Positions 52,987 to 61,078 of a stretch of DNA of 64,000 nt are shown here, one piece after another (position 1 is the stretch's first letter; the number at the start of each line of letters is the position of its first letter). Both the position numbers and the translations under genes were made by a program. The notes beneath the pieces were generated by a model that was given only the letters and a program-made list of their open reading frames with translations, was not told the DNA's origin and made no database searches. The DNA is taken from assembly GCF_013395055.1 (NCBI RefSeq), contig NZ_CP058349.1, positions 124,001 through 188,000 on the forward strand. Direction: 5' to 3'. This stretch comes from Pseudomonas sp. ABC1. Its GTDB lineage: Bacteria > Pseudomonadota > Gammaproteobacteria > Pseudomonadales > Pseudomonadaceae.

Positions 52987-55383
52987 ATGAAAACAACCAT
53001 CGAATTGCCCCTTTTGCCGCTGAGAGATGTCGTGGTTTATCCACACATGGTGATACCGCTATTCGTTGGGCGTGAGAAATCCATCGAGGCCCTGGAGGCG
53101 GCGATGGCCGGCGAGAAGCAGATACTGCTGATCGCACAGAAGAATCCTGCGGATGATGATCCAGCCGAGGATGCGCTGTATCGGGTTGGCACCGTTGCCA
53201 CCATCCTTCAATTGCTCAAGTTGCCCGACGGAACAGTGAAAGTTCTGGTCGAGGGCGAACAGCGTGGCGAAATCGAATCATTCATCGACAACGCTTCCCA
53301 CCTCTGTGCGGAGGTGCAGTTGCTCGATGAGGTCGACGTCAGCGAGAAAGAGGCCGAGGTTTTCTCCAGGACCTTGCTGGGGCAGTTCGAGCAATACGTA
53401 CAACTCGGCAAGAAGGTTCCTGCCGAAGTCCTGACATCGCTTTCCTCAATCGATGACCCTGCGCGCCTGGTCGACACCATGGCTGCCCATATGACGCTCA
53501 AGATCGAGCAGAAGCAGGCCATTCTGGAGGTGGCTGAGCTACCCGCGCGTGTCGAACATGTCCTGGCGCTTCTGGATGCCGAACTCGATCTGCTGCAAGT
53601 GGAGAAGCGCATTCGGGGGCGCGTCAAGAAGCAGATGGAGCGCAGCCAGCGCGAGTACTACCTGAACGAGCAGATGAAGGCCATTCAGAAGGAGCTGGGC
53701 GATCTGGATGAAGGGCACAACGAAATCGATGACCTGAAAAAGCGCATCGATGACGCTGGCATGAGCAAGGATGCACACACCAAGGCCATGGCCGAGCTGA
53801 ACAAGCTCAAGCAGATGTCGCCGATGTCGGCCGAGGCCACGGTGGTTCGCTCCTATATCGACTGGTTGGTCAATGTGCCCTGGAAGGCTGTCAGCAAGGT
53901 TCGTTTCGATCTTGCCAAGGCTGAAGAGGTCCTGGATGCCGACCATTACGGACTCGAAGAGGTCAAGGAGCGCATCCTTGAATACCTTGCAGTGCAAAAG
54001 CGAGTGAAAAAGCTCAAGGGGCCGGTCCTGTGTCTGGTGGGGCCACCCGGTGTCGGCAAGACCTCGCTGGCCGAATCCATTGCTCGTTCGACCAATCGCA
54101 AGTTCGTCCGTATGGCGCTCGGTGGGGTGCGGGACGAAGCGGAAATCCGCGGGCACCGTCGAACCTACATCGGCTCCATGCCAGGGCGCCTGATCCAGCG
54201 CATGAGTAAGGTCGGGGTGCGTAACCCGCTGTTCCTGCTGGATGAAATCGACAAGCTGGGCAACGACATGCGTGGCGATCCAGCGTCGGCCCTGCTGGAA
54301 GTGCTCGATCCCGAACAGAACCACAGCTTCAATGACCACTACATGGAGGTCGATTACGACCTTTCCGAGGTCATGTTCCTCTGTACAGCCAACTCGATGA
54401 ACATCCCTGCGCCATTGCTGGACCGCATGGAAGTCATCCGCCTGCCTGGCTATACCGAAGATGAAAAGATAAACATCGCCATCCGCTATCTGGCGCCCAA
54501 GCAGATCAAGGCTAACGGATTGAAGGCCAGTGAACTGGCATTCGACGATTCTGCGCTGCGAGACATCATTCGCTATTACACGCGAGAAGCCGGTGTGCGT
54601 AGTCTGGAGCGCCAACTGGCGAAGGTCTGCCGCAAGGTGGTGAAGGAGCATGGCGCGACGAAGGCGCTCAGTCTGCGCATCGACACGAACAATCTCGAAC
54701 ACTATCTGGGCGTACGCAAATTCCGTTACGGACTGGCCGAGGAACAGGACCAGGTGGGCCAGGTGACTGGGTTGGCCTGGACGCAGGTTGGCGGTGAACT
54801 CCTGACGATTGAAGCCGCAGCGATGCCTGGCAAGGGCCGTCTGACCAAGACCGGTTCCCTGGGCGATGTCATGGGCGAGTCGATCACTGCTGCGATGACG
54901 GTGGTGCGTAGCCGTGCACGCAGCCTTGGGCTGGAGCCTGAATTTCATGAGAAGCAGGATGTCCACATCCACGTACCTGAAGGGGCAACGCCCAAAGATG
55001 GTCCGAGTGCCGGCATCGGTATGTGCACTGCACTGGTTTCCGCGCTGACGCAGATACCTGTGTGTGCCGATGTGGCCATGACTGGGGAAATCACCTTGCG
55101 TGGCCAGGTGCTGGCGATCGGGGGGCTGAAAGAGAAACTGCTGGCCGCCCACCGGGGAGGGATCAAGACGGTCATCATCCCTGAAGAGAACCAGCGCGAT
55201 CTGAAGGAAATTCCTGAGAACATTAAACAGGACCTGCAGATTAAACCGGTCAAGTGGATTGACGAGGTCCTGCAAATTGCGTTGCAATATGCCCCGGAGC
55301 CCTTGTCTGATACGGTTCCAGAGATTGTTGCAACGGAAGAAAAGCGCGAGCTAGACTCCAAGGAAAGGATCAGCACGCATTAG
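52987..55383 (+). CDS. lon: ATP-dependent protease Lon
   Basis: A 798-residue LonA protease. The N-terminal LON substrate domain (LPLLPLRDVVVYPHM at the start) and coiled-coil (about 190-250) are followed by the AAA+ domain with Walker A GPPGVGKTS (about 354-362) and Walker B FLLDEIDK. The protease domain has the catalytic serine in PKDGPSAGIG (about 677-686) and the lysine in GGLKEKLLAAHRGG. It degrades misfolded and regulatory proteins, and also labile antitoxins in many systems. A sigma-32-like promoter precedes it. Confidence 0.97.
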   Translation: MKTTIELPLLPLRDVVVYPHMVIPLFVGREKSIEALEAAMAGEKQILLIAQKNPADDDPAEDALYRVGTVATILQLLKLPDGTVKVLVEGEQRGEIESFIDNASHLCAEVQLLDEVDVSEKEAEVFSRTLLGQFEQYVQLGKKVPAEVLTSLSSIDDPARLVDTMAAHMTLKIEQKQAILEVAELPARVEHVLALLDAELDLLQVEKRIRGRVKKQMERSQREYYLNEQMKAIQKELGDLDEGHNEIDDLKKRIDDAGMSKDAHTKAMAELNKLKQMSPMSAEATVVRSYIDWLVNVPWKAVSKVRFDLAKAEEVLDADHYGLEEVKERILEYLAVQKRVKKLKGPVLCLVGPPGVGKTSLAESIARSTNRKFVRMALGGVRDEAEIRGHRRTYIGSMPGRLIQRMSKVGVRNPLFLLDEIDKLGNDMRGDPASALLEVLDPEQNHSFNDHYMEVDYDLSEVMFLCTANSMNIPAPLLDRMEVIRLPGYTEDEKINIAIRYLAPKQIKANGLKASELAFDDSALRDIIRYYTREAGVRSLERQLAKVCRKVVKEHGATKALSLRIDTNNLEHYLGVRKFRYGLAEEQDQVGQVTGLAWTQVGGELLTIEAAAMPGKGRLTKTGSLGDVMGESITAAMTVVRSRARSLGLEPEFHEKQDVHIHVPEGATPKDGPSAGIGMCTALVSALTQIPVCADVAMTGEITLRGQVLAIGGLKEKLLAAHRGGIKTVIIPEENQRDLKEIPENIKQDLQIKPVKWIDEVLQIALQYAPEPLSDTVPEIVATEEKRELDSKERISTH

Positions 55384-55395
55384 TCCGGGGCATGA

Positions 55396-55425
55396 TTGAC
55401 AAAATTTTGGGTGCCTTGATATAAA
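55396..55425 (+). promoter_or_regulatory. Sigma-70 promoter of hupB
   Basis: TTGACA (55396-55401), 18 bases, TATAAA (55420-55425): a near-consensus housekeeping promoter in the lon-hupB gap, 90 bases before the hupB start. It gives hupB transcription independent of lon. Confidence 0.8.
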
Positions 55426-55515
55426 CGGCCCCTTGTCAGCAGCGCTCAGCATCGCTTTGCTTACACCCGAAAAATCGAAGATACGACTCCATAGAATATT
55501 CAAGGGGATTCAAGA

Positions 55516-55788
55516 GTGAACAAGTCGGAACTGATTGATGCCATCGCCGCATCTGCTGATATCCCGAAAGCTGTCGCCGGCCGTGCGCTGGACGCTGTGA
55601 TCGAATCCGTCACCGGTGCTCTGAAAGCTGGCGACTCTGTTGTCCTGGTCGGCTTTGGTACCTTCGCTGTCAAAGAGCGTGCCGCTCGTACCGGTCGTAA
55701 TCCTCAGACGGGTAACCCAATCAGCATCGCTGCTGCAAAAATTCCGGGTTTCAAAGCCGGCAAGGCTCTCAAGGACGCGGTCAACTAA
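55516..55788 (+). CDS. hupB: DNA-binding protein HU-beta
   Basis: A 90-residue HU protein starting with GTG (MNKSELIDAIAASADIP). The DNA-binding arm includes GRNPQTGNPISI (about 60-71), with the intercalating proline in the usual RNPQTG motif. It compacts the nucleoid and has broad regulatory roles. AAGGGG precedes the start by about 10 bases. It follows lon, as in other gamma-proteobacteria, and has its own strong promoter and a terminator. Confidence 0.96.
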   Translation: MNKSELIDAIAASADIPKAVAGRALDAVIESVTGALKAGDSVVLVGFGTFAVKERAARTGRNPQTGNPISIAAAKIPGFKAGKALKDAVN

Positions 55789-55871
55789 GCGTCTTCGATC
55801 CTGACTCTAGCTTGTAGAAGCGACTGGTGCTGGTTCACCCCTGTATCCCAGTCGTTTCAAAGCACCGAGAG

Positions 55872-55898
55872 GGCGCATCCATGGATGCGCCTTTCTTT
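55872..55898 (+). terminator. Intrinsic terminator after hupB
   Basis: GGCGCATCCATGGATGCGCC (55872-55891) is a perfect 20-bp palindrome followed by TTTCTTTT, 83 bases after the hupB stop. Confidence 0.88.
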
Positions 55899-55951
55899 TA
55901 TCTGGACTCACCTGCGCTGTTCGTCGTATTACGCAGCTACCCGGGGGATGC

Positions 55952-57796
55952 ATGCTTCAAAACATCAGGGATAATTCTCAAGGCTGGATTGCCAAGACCA
56001 TCATCGGCGTCATTGTGGTCCTGTTGGCACTGACCGGCGTTGAGGCCATATTCAACTCGGGCGGAAACAGCCGCGATGTAGCGGAAGTCAACGGCGAAAA
56101 AATTGCTCAGGCGGATCTTGAGCAGGCTGTGAACATGCAGCGCCGTCAACTGGCACAGCAGTTCGGTCGCGATTTCGACGCTTCCTTGCTTGACGATCGT
56201 CTGCTGCGTGAGGCTGCGCTTTCCGGTTTGATCGAACGACAGGTTCTCCTGCAAAGCGCCGACAAGGCTGGTTTTGCCTTTTCCCAGGCGGCTCTGGATC
56301 AGTTGATCCTGCAAACACCGGAATTTCAGGTCGATGGCGCATTCAATGCAGGCCGTTTCGATCAGGTCATTCAGCAGATGGGTTACAACCGCCTGCAGTT
56401 CCGTCAGTTGCTGGAGCAGGAATTACTGATCGGTCAGTTGCGTGCGGGTATTTCCGGTACCGGATTCGTCACTGATCGCCAGGTGGCTGACTTTGCTCGT
56501 CTCGAGCAACAGACGCGTGATTTCGCCAGCATCATCGTCAAGTCCAATCCGGATGTGGTCGAGGTGTCCGACGAGGAAATCAGCGCCTACTACAGTGCCA
56601 ATACCGATCGTTTCCGCTCCCCGGAGCAGGTCGTGGTCGAGTATGTAGAGCTTCGCAAGGAGTCCTTCTTCGATCAGGTGGAGGCTTCGGATGAAGAGCT
56701 GCAGGAGCTATACGAGAAGCAGATTGCCAACCTGGCCGAGCAGCGCCGCGCTGCCCACATTCTGGTCGAGGCTGGGGATCGCTCCGAGGCACAGACCAAA
56801 GAGCGTCTTGAGCAGATTGAGGCACGCTTGAAAGCCGGCGAAGATTTTGCTGCGGTGGCCAAGGAGTTTTCCGACGATACAGGTTCTGCCGCAGAAGGTG
56901 GTGACCTCGGCTTCGCTGGCAAGGGCGTCTACGATCCGGCCTTTGAAGATGCGCTCTACGCCTTGCAGGAAAATCAGGTTTCCGCTCCGGTCCAAACCGA
57001 ATTCGGTTGGCACGTGATCAAGCTGCTGGGTGTCCAGTCTCCAGTCGTTCCGAGTTTCGACAGCCTCAAGCCCGAGCTTGAGCGTGAAGTGAAGGCGCGT
57101 CAGGTAGAGCAACGTTTTGTCGAAGCAGGCAAGCAGCTTGAGGACTCCGCCTTCGAGGCAGCTGATCTTGCCCAGCCGGCCCAGGAGCTTGGCTTGACTG
57201 TCAATACGACACCTGCATTCGGCCGCGACGGTGGCGAAGGCATCGCCTCCAACCGGCAGGTGCTGCAGGCCGCTTTCAGTGATGAAGTGCTGGTCGACGG
57301 TGCAAACAGTGGCATCATCGAACTTGATCCGGATACTTCCATTGTCCTGCGTGCCAAAGAGCATCTGCAGTCGGAGACACTGCCGCTGGAGAAGGTCAAG
57401 GACGCCATTGCCCGGCAATTGCGCAAGGAAAAAGCAACCGAGAAAGCTTCTGCGGAAGGCCAGCAACGGCTTGTCCAGGCAAAAGCAGGAGAGCTCAAGG
57501 ATCAGTGGAGTGTTGTCGAGGCGGCAACCCGTGCGCAGGAGAATGTTGCTCCGGCCGTATTGCAAGCGGTATTCCGCATGCCAAAACCCAAGGATGCGCC
57601 AACTTATACAGGTGTCACGCTGGCAAACGGCGATTATGTCGTCCTGCGTCTCGATGGTGTCAGTGAGCCAGAAGACACACTGAGTGACGAGGATAAGTTG
57701 AATTACCGGCGCTTCCTGGCCTCCAGGTCGGGCCAGCTGGATTTTGCGGCCTATCGCGATTATCAGCAGGCCAAAGCCAAGATTGAGAAACTGTAA
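55952..57796 (+). CDS. ppiD: Periplasmic folding chaperone PpiD
   Basis: A 614-residue inner-membrane-anchored protein with a single N-terminal membrane helix (about 13-34), then a SurA-like N-terminal chaperone region and one parvulin (PpiC-type) domain at about 265-360 (AAHILVEAGDRSEAQTKERL, then FGWHVIKLLGVQ). It is associated with the Sec translocon and helps secreted proteins fold. The N-terminus MLQNIRDNSQGWIAK is family-typical. It follows hupB as in E. coli. A terminator lies about 26 bases after its stop. Confidence 0.95.
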   Translation: MLQNIRDNSQGWIAKTIIGVIVVLLALTGVEAIFNSGGNSRDVAEVNGEKIAQADLEQAVNMQRRQLAQQFGRDFDASLLDDRLLREAALSGLIERQVLLQSADKAGFAFSQAALDQLILQTPEFQVDGAFNAGRFDQVIQQMGYNRLQFRQLLEQELLIGQLRAGISGTGFVTDRQVADFARLEQQTRDFASIIVKSNPDVVEVSDEEISAYYSANTDRFRSPEQVVVEYVELRKESFFDQVEASDEELQELYEKQIANLAEQRRAAHILVEAGDRSEAQTKERLEQIEARLKAGEDFAAVAKEFSDDTGSAAEGGDLGFAGKGVYDPAFEDALYALQENQVSAPVQTEFGWHVIKLLGVQSPVVPSFDSLKPELEREVKARQVEQRFVEAGKQLEDSAFEAADLAQPAQELGLTVNTTPAFGRDGGEGIASNRQVLQAAFSDEVLVDGANSGIIELDPDTSIVLRAKEHLQSETLPLEKVKDAIARQLRKEKATEKASAEGQQRLVQAKAGELKDQWSVVEAATRAQENVAPAVLQAVFRMPKPKDAPTYTGVTLANGDYVVLRLDGVSEPEDTLSDEDKLNYRRFLASRSGQLDFAAYRDYQQAKAKIEKL

Positions 57797-57821
57797 GCAG
57801 GTTTCTTGATGCGACTTCACA

Positions 57822-57850
57822 AGCCCGGCTTATAACGCCGGGCTTTTTGT
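57822..57850 (+). terminator. Intrinsic terminator after ppiD
   Basis: AGCCCGGC (57822-57829), loop TTATAAC, GCCGGGCT (57837-57844), then TTTTGTT. It closes the ppiD transcript. Confidence 0.9.
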
Positions 57851-58037
57851 TGGTCGAAGTTATGTTTGGGCTGGTGTCTTGTGGTTTTAGGTGGTCACCC
57901 GCGTACACAAATCCATTCTCACAACTCACGGAGTCCTCTGGCAGCAGAGAGACGACGAACGTTGACTTGGTGAATGATGTCCACGCGAGCGAGTGCAAGA
58001 TCAAGAATGAATCCCCTGCAATTTGTGAAAGCCAAAT
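57851..58037. other. Unassigned intergenic stretch between ppiD and oprD
   Basis: These 187 bases between the ppiD terminator and the oprD terminator hold no convincing reading frame, RNA or repeat. Only a short CTCTG/CAGAG stem (57937-57951) is visible. I see nothing else in it. Confidence 0.5.
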
Positions 58038-58068
58038 AAAAACCCCGGCCATAATAGCCGGGGTTTTT
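58038..58068 (-). terminator. Intrinsic terminator after oprD (both directions possible)
   Basis: AAAAACCCCGGC pairs with GCCGGGGTTTTT across a 7-base loop. The A run on one side and T run on the other let it work in either direction. It lies 33 bases after the oprD stop on the minus strand. Confidence 0.9.
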
Positions 58069-58100
58069 GATGCAAGTTCCGCTAGTGTCTAGCGAAGCAC

Positions 58101-59393
58101 TTACAGCAGCGGGATGGTGTAGCTGACAATCAGGCGATTCTCGTCGATATCCCGAGCGTAGTTGTTACGCACGGTCGCATTACGCCAGCGAATGTTCAGG
58201 TTCTTGAAGGTGCCATCCTGAATGGTGTAGGCGATATCGGTATCACGCTCCCACTCTTTGCCGTTGCTGCCGTTGGCGCGGTCAAAACCATCGCCTGTCA
58301 GGTAGCGGGTCATCAGAGAAAGGCCTGGAATACCGATGGATGCGAAGTTGAAGTCATAACGAGCTTGCCAGGACTTCTCATCCTTGTTGGCGAAATCGTT
58401 GATCTGCACGTAGTTGACCAGGAAGGGGTCGGTTGCGCCGCCAACGTAGGCGAAGCCGGTGTCACCGCTCATCTTCTGATAGCCGAGGCCGAAGCTGTGG
58501 CCGCTCAGAGAGTAGGTGACCATGGCGCCAAGCGCCTTGTTGTCGATGTTCGTGCGACCATCGTCCTTGGAGCGTGCATAGCGCAGGTCAGTCTTCAGCG
58601 ATTGGCCTTCACCCAGCGGCAGGACATGCACCAGATTGGTGGAGTGCTGCTTGTAGAGGTCTTCCAGCTTGCTGTAGTAGTAGGTCGCTGTCAGGTCCTT
58701 GGTGATGGCATAGCTGCCGCCCAGGTAACGGAAATCGTCGGATTCGTTGTCATCGACGGCGAGAGCTGCGCCATTCTTGGCCGTGATGCCACGACGGTTA
58801 CCCGTCTGGACTGTCATCACTTCATGGTTGCTGGAGTTGCGCAGGTTGGTGCGGTTGGCATAACCCAGGTCGAGGGTCAGGCCGTCGATTTCCTTGGAAA
58901 CCAGTTGGGCGCCTTGCATCAGTTGCGGCAGCAGGCGGCTGTCGCTGGTACCCAGGGCAGGGTTCTTGAATTGCAGGCTACCGATCTTGAGGACTGTATT
59001 GGACAGTTTGGCTTTGGCAGCCAGGCCGAATTCGGAGTAGTTGTCCGGAGCATCATCCTTGTAGCCACCCGGCAGGAGGCCGGTGCCGCCAGTACCGCCG
59101 CCCGAGTTCAGCTGTACGCCGAGCAGGCCAATGGCATCGACGCCAAAGCCGACGGTGCCTTCGGTGAAGCCGGACTCGTAGCGCAGCAGGAAGCCTTGTG
59201 CCCATTCTTCTTGCTTGGACTGGCGGCTACCTGCGGTTCCGCCATCACGGAAATCACGATTGAAGTAGAAGTTACGAAGTTCCAGGCTGGCTTTGCTGTC
59301 ATCAATGAAGGCTGCCTGAGACAGCGAAGGGATGGCCAGCGTTGCTCCCAGAGAAGCCAGGGCTACACCCCGTGCAATTGGAGTCTTGAGCAT
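58101..59393 (-). CDS. OprD-family outer-membrane porin
   Basis: A 430-residue porin. The signal peptide (LASLGATLAIPSLSQA, cleavage near residue 27) is followed by an OprD-type barrel with FIDDSKASLELRNFYFNRDF, QEEWAQGFLLRYESGFTEGTVGFGVD near the start and YEYTI-like end strands (LIVSYTIPLL). OprD/Occ porins take up basic amino acids, carboxylates or aromatic acids; the substrate here is not evident. GAGGAG lies 9 bases before ATG, and AATAAGAA touches the start codon, which suggests Hfq/Crc catabolite repression. It has its own terminator and stands alone. Confidence 0.92.
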   Translation of the reverse strand: MLKTPIARGVALASLGATLAIPSLSQAAFIDDSKASLELRNFYFNRDFRDGGTAGSRQSKQEEWAQGFLLRYESGFTEGTVGFGVDAIGLLGVQLNSGGGTGGTGLLPGGYKDDAPDNYSEFGLAAKAKLSNTVLKIGSLQFKNPALGTSDSRLLPQLMQGAQLVSKEIDGLTLDLGYANRTNLRNSSNHEVMTVQTGNRRGITAKNGAALAVDDNESDDFRYLGGSYAITKDLTATYYYSKLEDLYKQHSTNLVHVLPLGEGQSLKTDLRYARSKDDGRTNIDNKALGAMVTYSLSGHSFGLGYQKMSGDTGFAYVGGATDPFLVNYVQINDFANKDEKSWQARYDFNFASIGIPGLSLMTRYLTGDGFDRANGSNGKEWERDTDIAYTIQDGTFKNLNIRWRNATVRNNYARDIDENRLIVSYTIPLL

Positions 59394-59401
59394 TTCTTAT
59401 T
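59394..59401 (-). promoter_or_regulatory. Crc/Hfq-type catabolite repression motif at oprD start
   Basis: On the minus strand AATAAGAA directly precedes the ATG. It matches the AANAANAA pattern bound by Hfq with Crc in Pseudomonas and lies between the ribosome site GAGGAG and the start codon. Binding there would block translation while preferred carbon sources are present. Confidence 0.55.
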
Positions 59402-59590
59402 TCTCCTCGTATGGGTGATGCTCTGATTACTGCTTTGTTTTTTTGTTTTTACGAACGGCCTATGCACTAAAACATTACAGTGCAATTTCAGCCCTTAGAC
59501 TTTAGTCTTTGATCCTTATAAGTAAAGGGCTTATGGCCAATAGGTACGAACTTTTCTCGCATGGGCAGAAAGGCTCGTACCTGGAATGAC

Positions 59591-60928
59591 TCAGATCACT
59601 TCGGCCCAAAGGTCGTATTCATCGGCGTGGGTAATAAGGGCGCGGACTTTATCACCGGGCTTCAGGGGGCGTTCGCTGTCGAGGTAGACATTGCCGTCGA
59701 TCTCCGGCGCGTCGGCCCAGGAGCGGCCGATGGCACCTTCTTCATCCACTTCGTCGATCAGCACTTCTATCTCCTGGCCGATCTTGCGCTGCAGGCGTGC
59801 GGCGCTGATGGCCTGCTGGTGGGCCATGAAGCGCTCCCAACGTTCTTGCTTGATTTCGTCAGGCACGGGCTCGAGTCCCAGGTCGTTGGCCGGCGCGCCA
59901 TCCACCGGGGAGTACTGGAAGCAGCCGACACGGTCGAGTTGAGCCTCGCTCAGCCAACCGAGCAGGTACTGGAAGTCCTCCTCTGTCTCGCCGGGAAAGC
60001 CAACGATGAAGGTGGAGCGAATGGTCAGTTCGGGGCAGATCTCGCGCCATTGTTTGATGCGGGCGAGGGTCTTGTCTTCGAAGGCGGGGCGCTTCATGGC
60101 CTTGAGGACTTTCGGGCTGGCGTGCTGGAACGGGATGTCCAGGTAGGGCAGCAGCTTGCCGGCCGCCATCAATGGGATCACGTCATCGACGTTGGGGTAG
60201 GGGTAGACGTAGTGCAGGCGCACCCAGACACCCATGCTCGACAATGCCTGGCACAGCTCGAGCATACGGGTCTTGACCGGCTGGCCATTCCAGAAGTCGG
60301 TCTTGTATTTGAGGTCGACCCCGTAGGCGCTGGTGTCCTGGGAGATCACCAGCAGTTCCTTGACGCCAGCCTTGACCAGGCGCTCGGCTTCGCTCAGCAC
60401 ATCGCCTACCGGCCGGCTGACCAGCTTGCCGCGCATCGAAGGGATGATGCAAAAGCTGCAACTGTGGTTGCAGCCTTCCGAAATCTTCAGGTAGGCGTAG
60501 TGGCGCGGTGTCAGTTTGATGCCTTGTGGTGGCGTCAGGTCGATCAATGGGTTGTGATTGAGCTTGGGTGGCACCACCTCATGCACGGCATTGACTACCT
60601 GTTCGTACTGTTGGGGGCCCGTCACGGCCAGTACGTTGGGGTGCACGTCGCGGATGCTACCTTCTTCCACGCCCATGCAGCCGGTGACGATGACACGGCC
60701 GTTTTCGGCGATGGCCTCACCAATGGCATCCAGGGACTCGGCCTTGGCGCTGTCGATGAAACCGCAGGTATTGACGACCACGACGTCAGCGTCCTGATAG
60801 GTCGGTACGACGGTATAGCCCTCCATGCGCAGTTGCGTGAGGATGCGCTCGGAATCCACCAGGGCTTTGGGGCAGCCAAGGGATATAAAACCGACACTCG
60901 GAGCTTTGCTCTCTTTCTGAATAGTCAT
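59591..60928 (-). CDS. rimO: Ribosomal protein S12 methylthiotransferase RimO
   Basis: A 445-residue radical-SAM methylthiotransferase that modifies Asp89 of S12. The N-terminal MTTase domain has cysteines in SLGCPKALVDSE, NTCGFID and TGCMGVEEG for the auxiliary cluster. The radical-SAM motif is CNHSCSFC (about 150-157). A C-terminal TRAM domain ends the protein. MiaB is excluded by the SLGCPKALVDSE start, which is RimO-like. Downstream, a hairpin (59542-59582) may end its transcript. Confidence 0.95.
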   Translation of the reverse strand: MTIQKESKAPSVGFISLGCPKALVDSERILTQLRMEGYTVVPTYQDADVVVVNTCGFIDSAKAESLDAIGEAIAENGRVIVTGCMGVEEGSIRDVHPNVLAVTGPQQYEQVVNAVHEVVPPKLNHNPLIDLTPPQGIKLTPRHYAYLKISEGCNHSCSFCIIPSMRGKLVSRPVGDVLSEAERLVKAGVKELLVISQDTSAYGVDLKYKTDFWNGQPVKTRMLELCQALSSMGVWVRLHYVYPYPNVDDVIPLMAAGKLLPYLDIPFQHASPKVLKAMKRPAFEDKTLARIKQWREICPELTIRSTFIVGFPGETEEDFQYLLGWLSEAQLDRVGCFQYSPVDGAPANDLGLEPVPDEIKQERWERFMAHQQAISAARLQRKIGQEIEVLIDEVDEEGAIGRSWADAPEIDGNVYLDSERPLKPGDKVRALITHADEYDLWAEVI

Positions 60929-61078
60929 GACTGATCACGGGTAGGTAAAAATCGCGCGCGAGTATACAGGCCTTTATAAGGGCCTGCGATCCGCTGCACG
61001 CTCGAAGGCATGGCGTTCAAGCTGCTTGTGCCGTGCCGTTAGCTGGTAGACTGCGCGACCAGTTTTGCGGAGGTAGTC

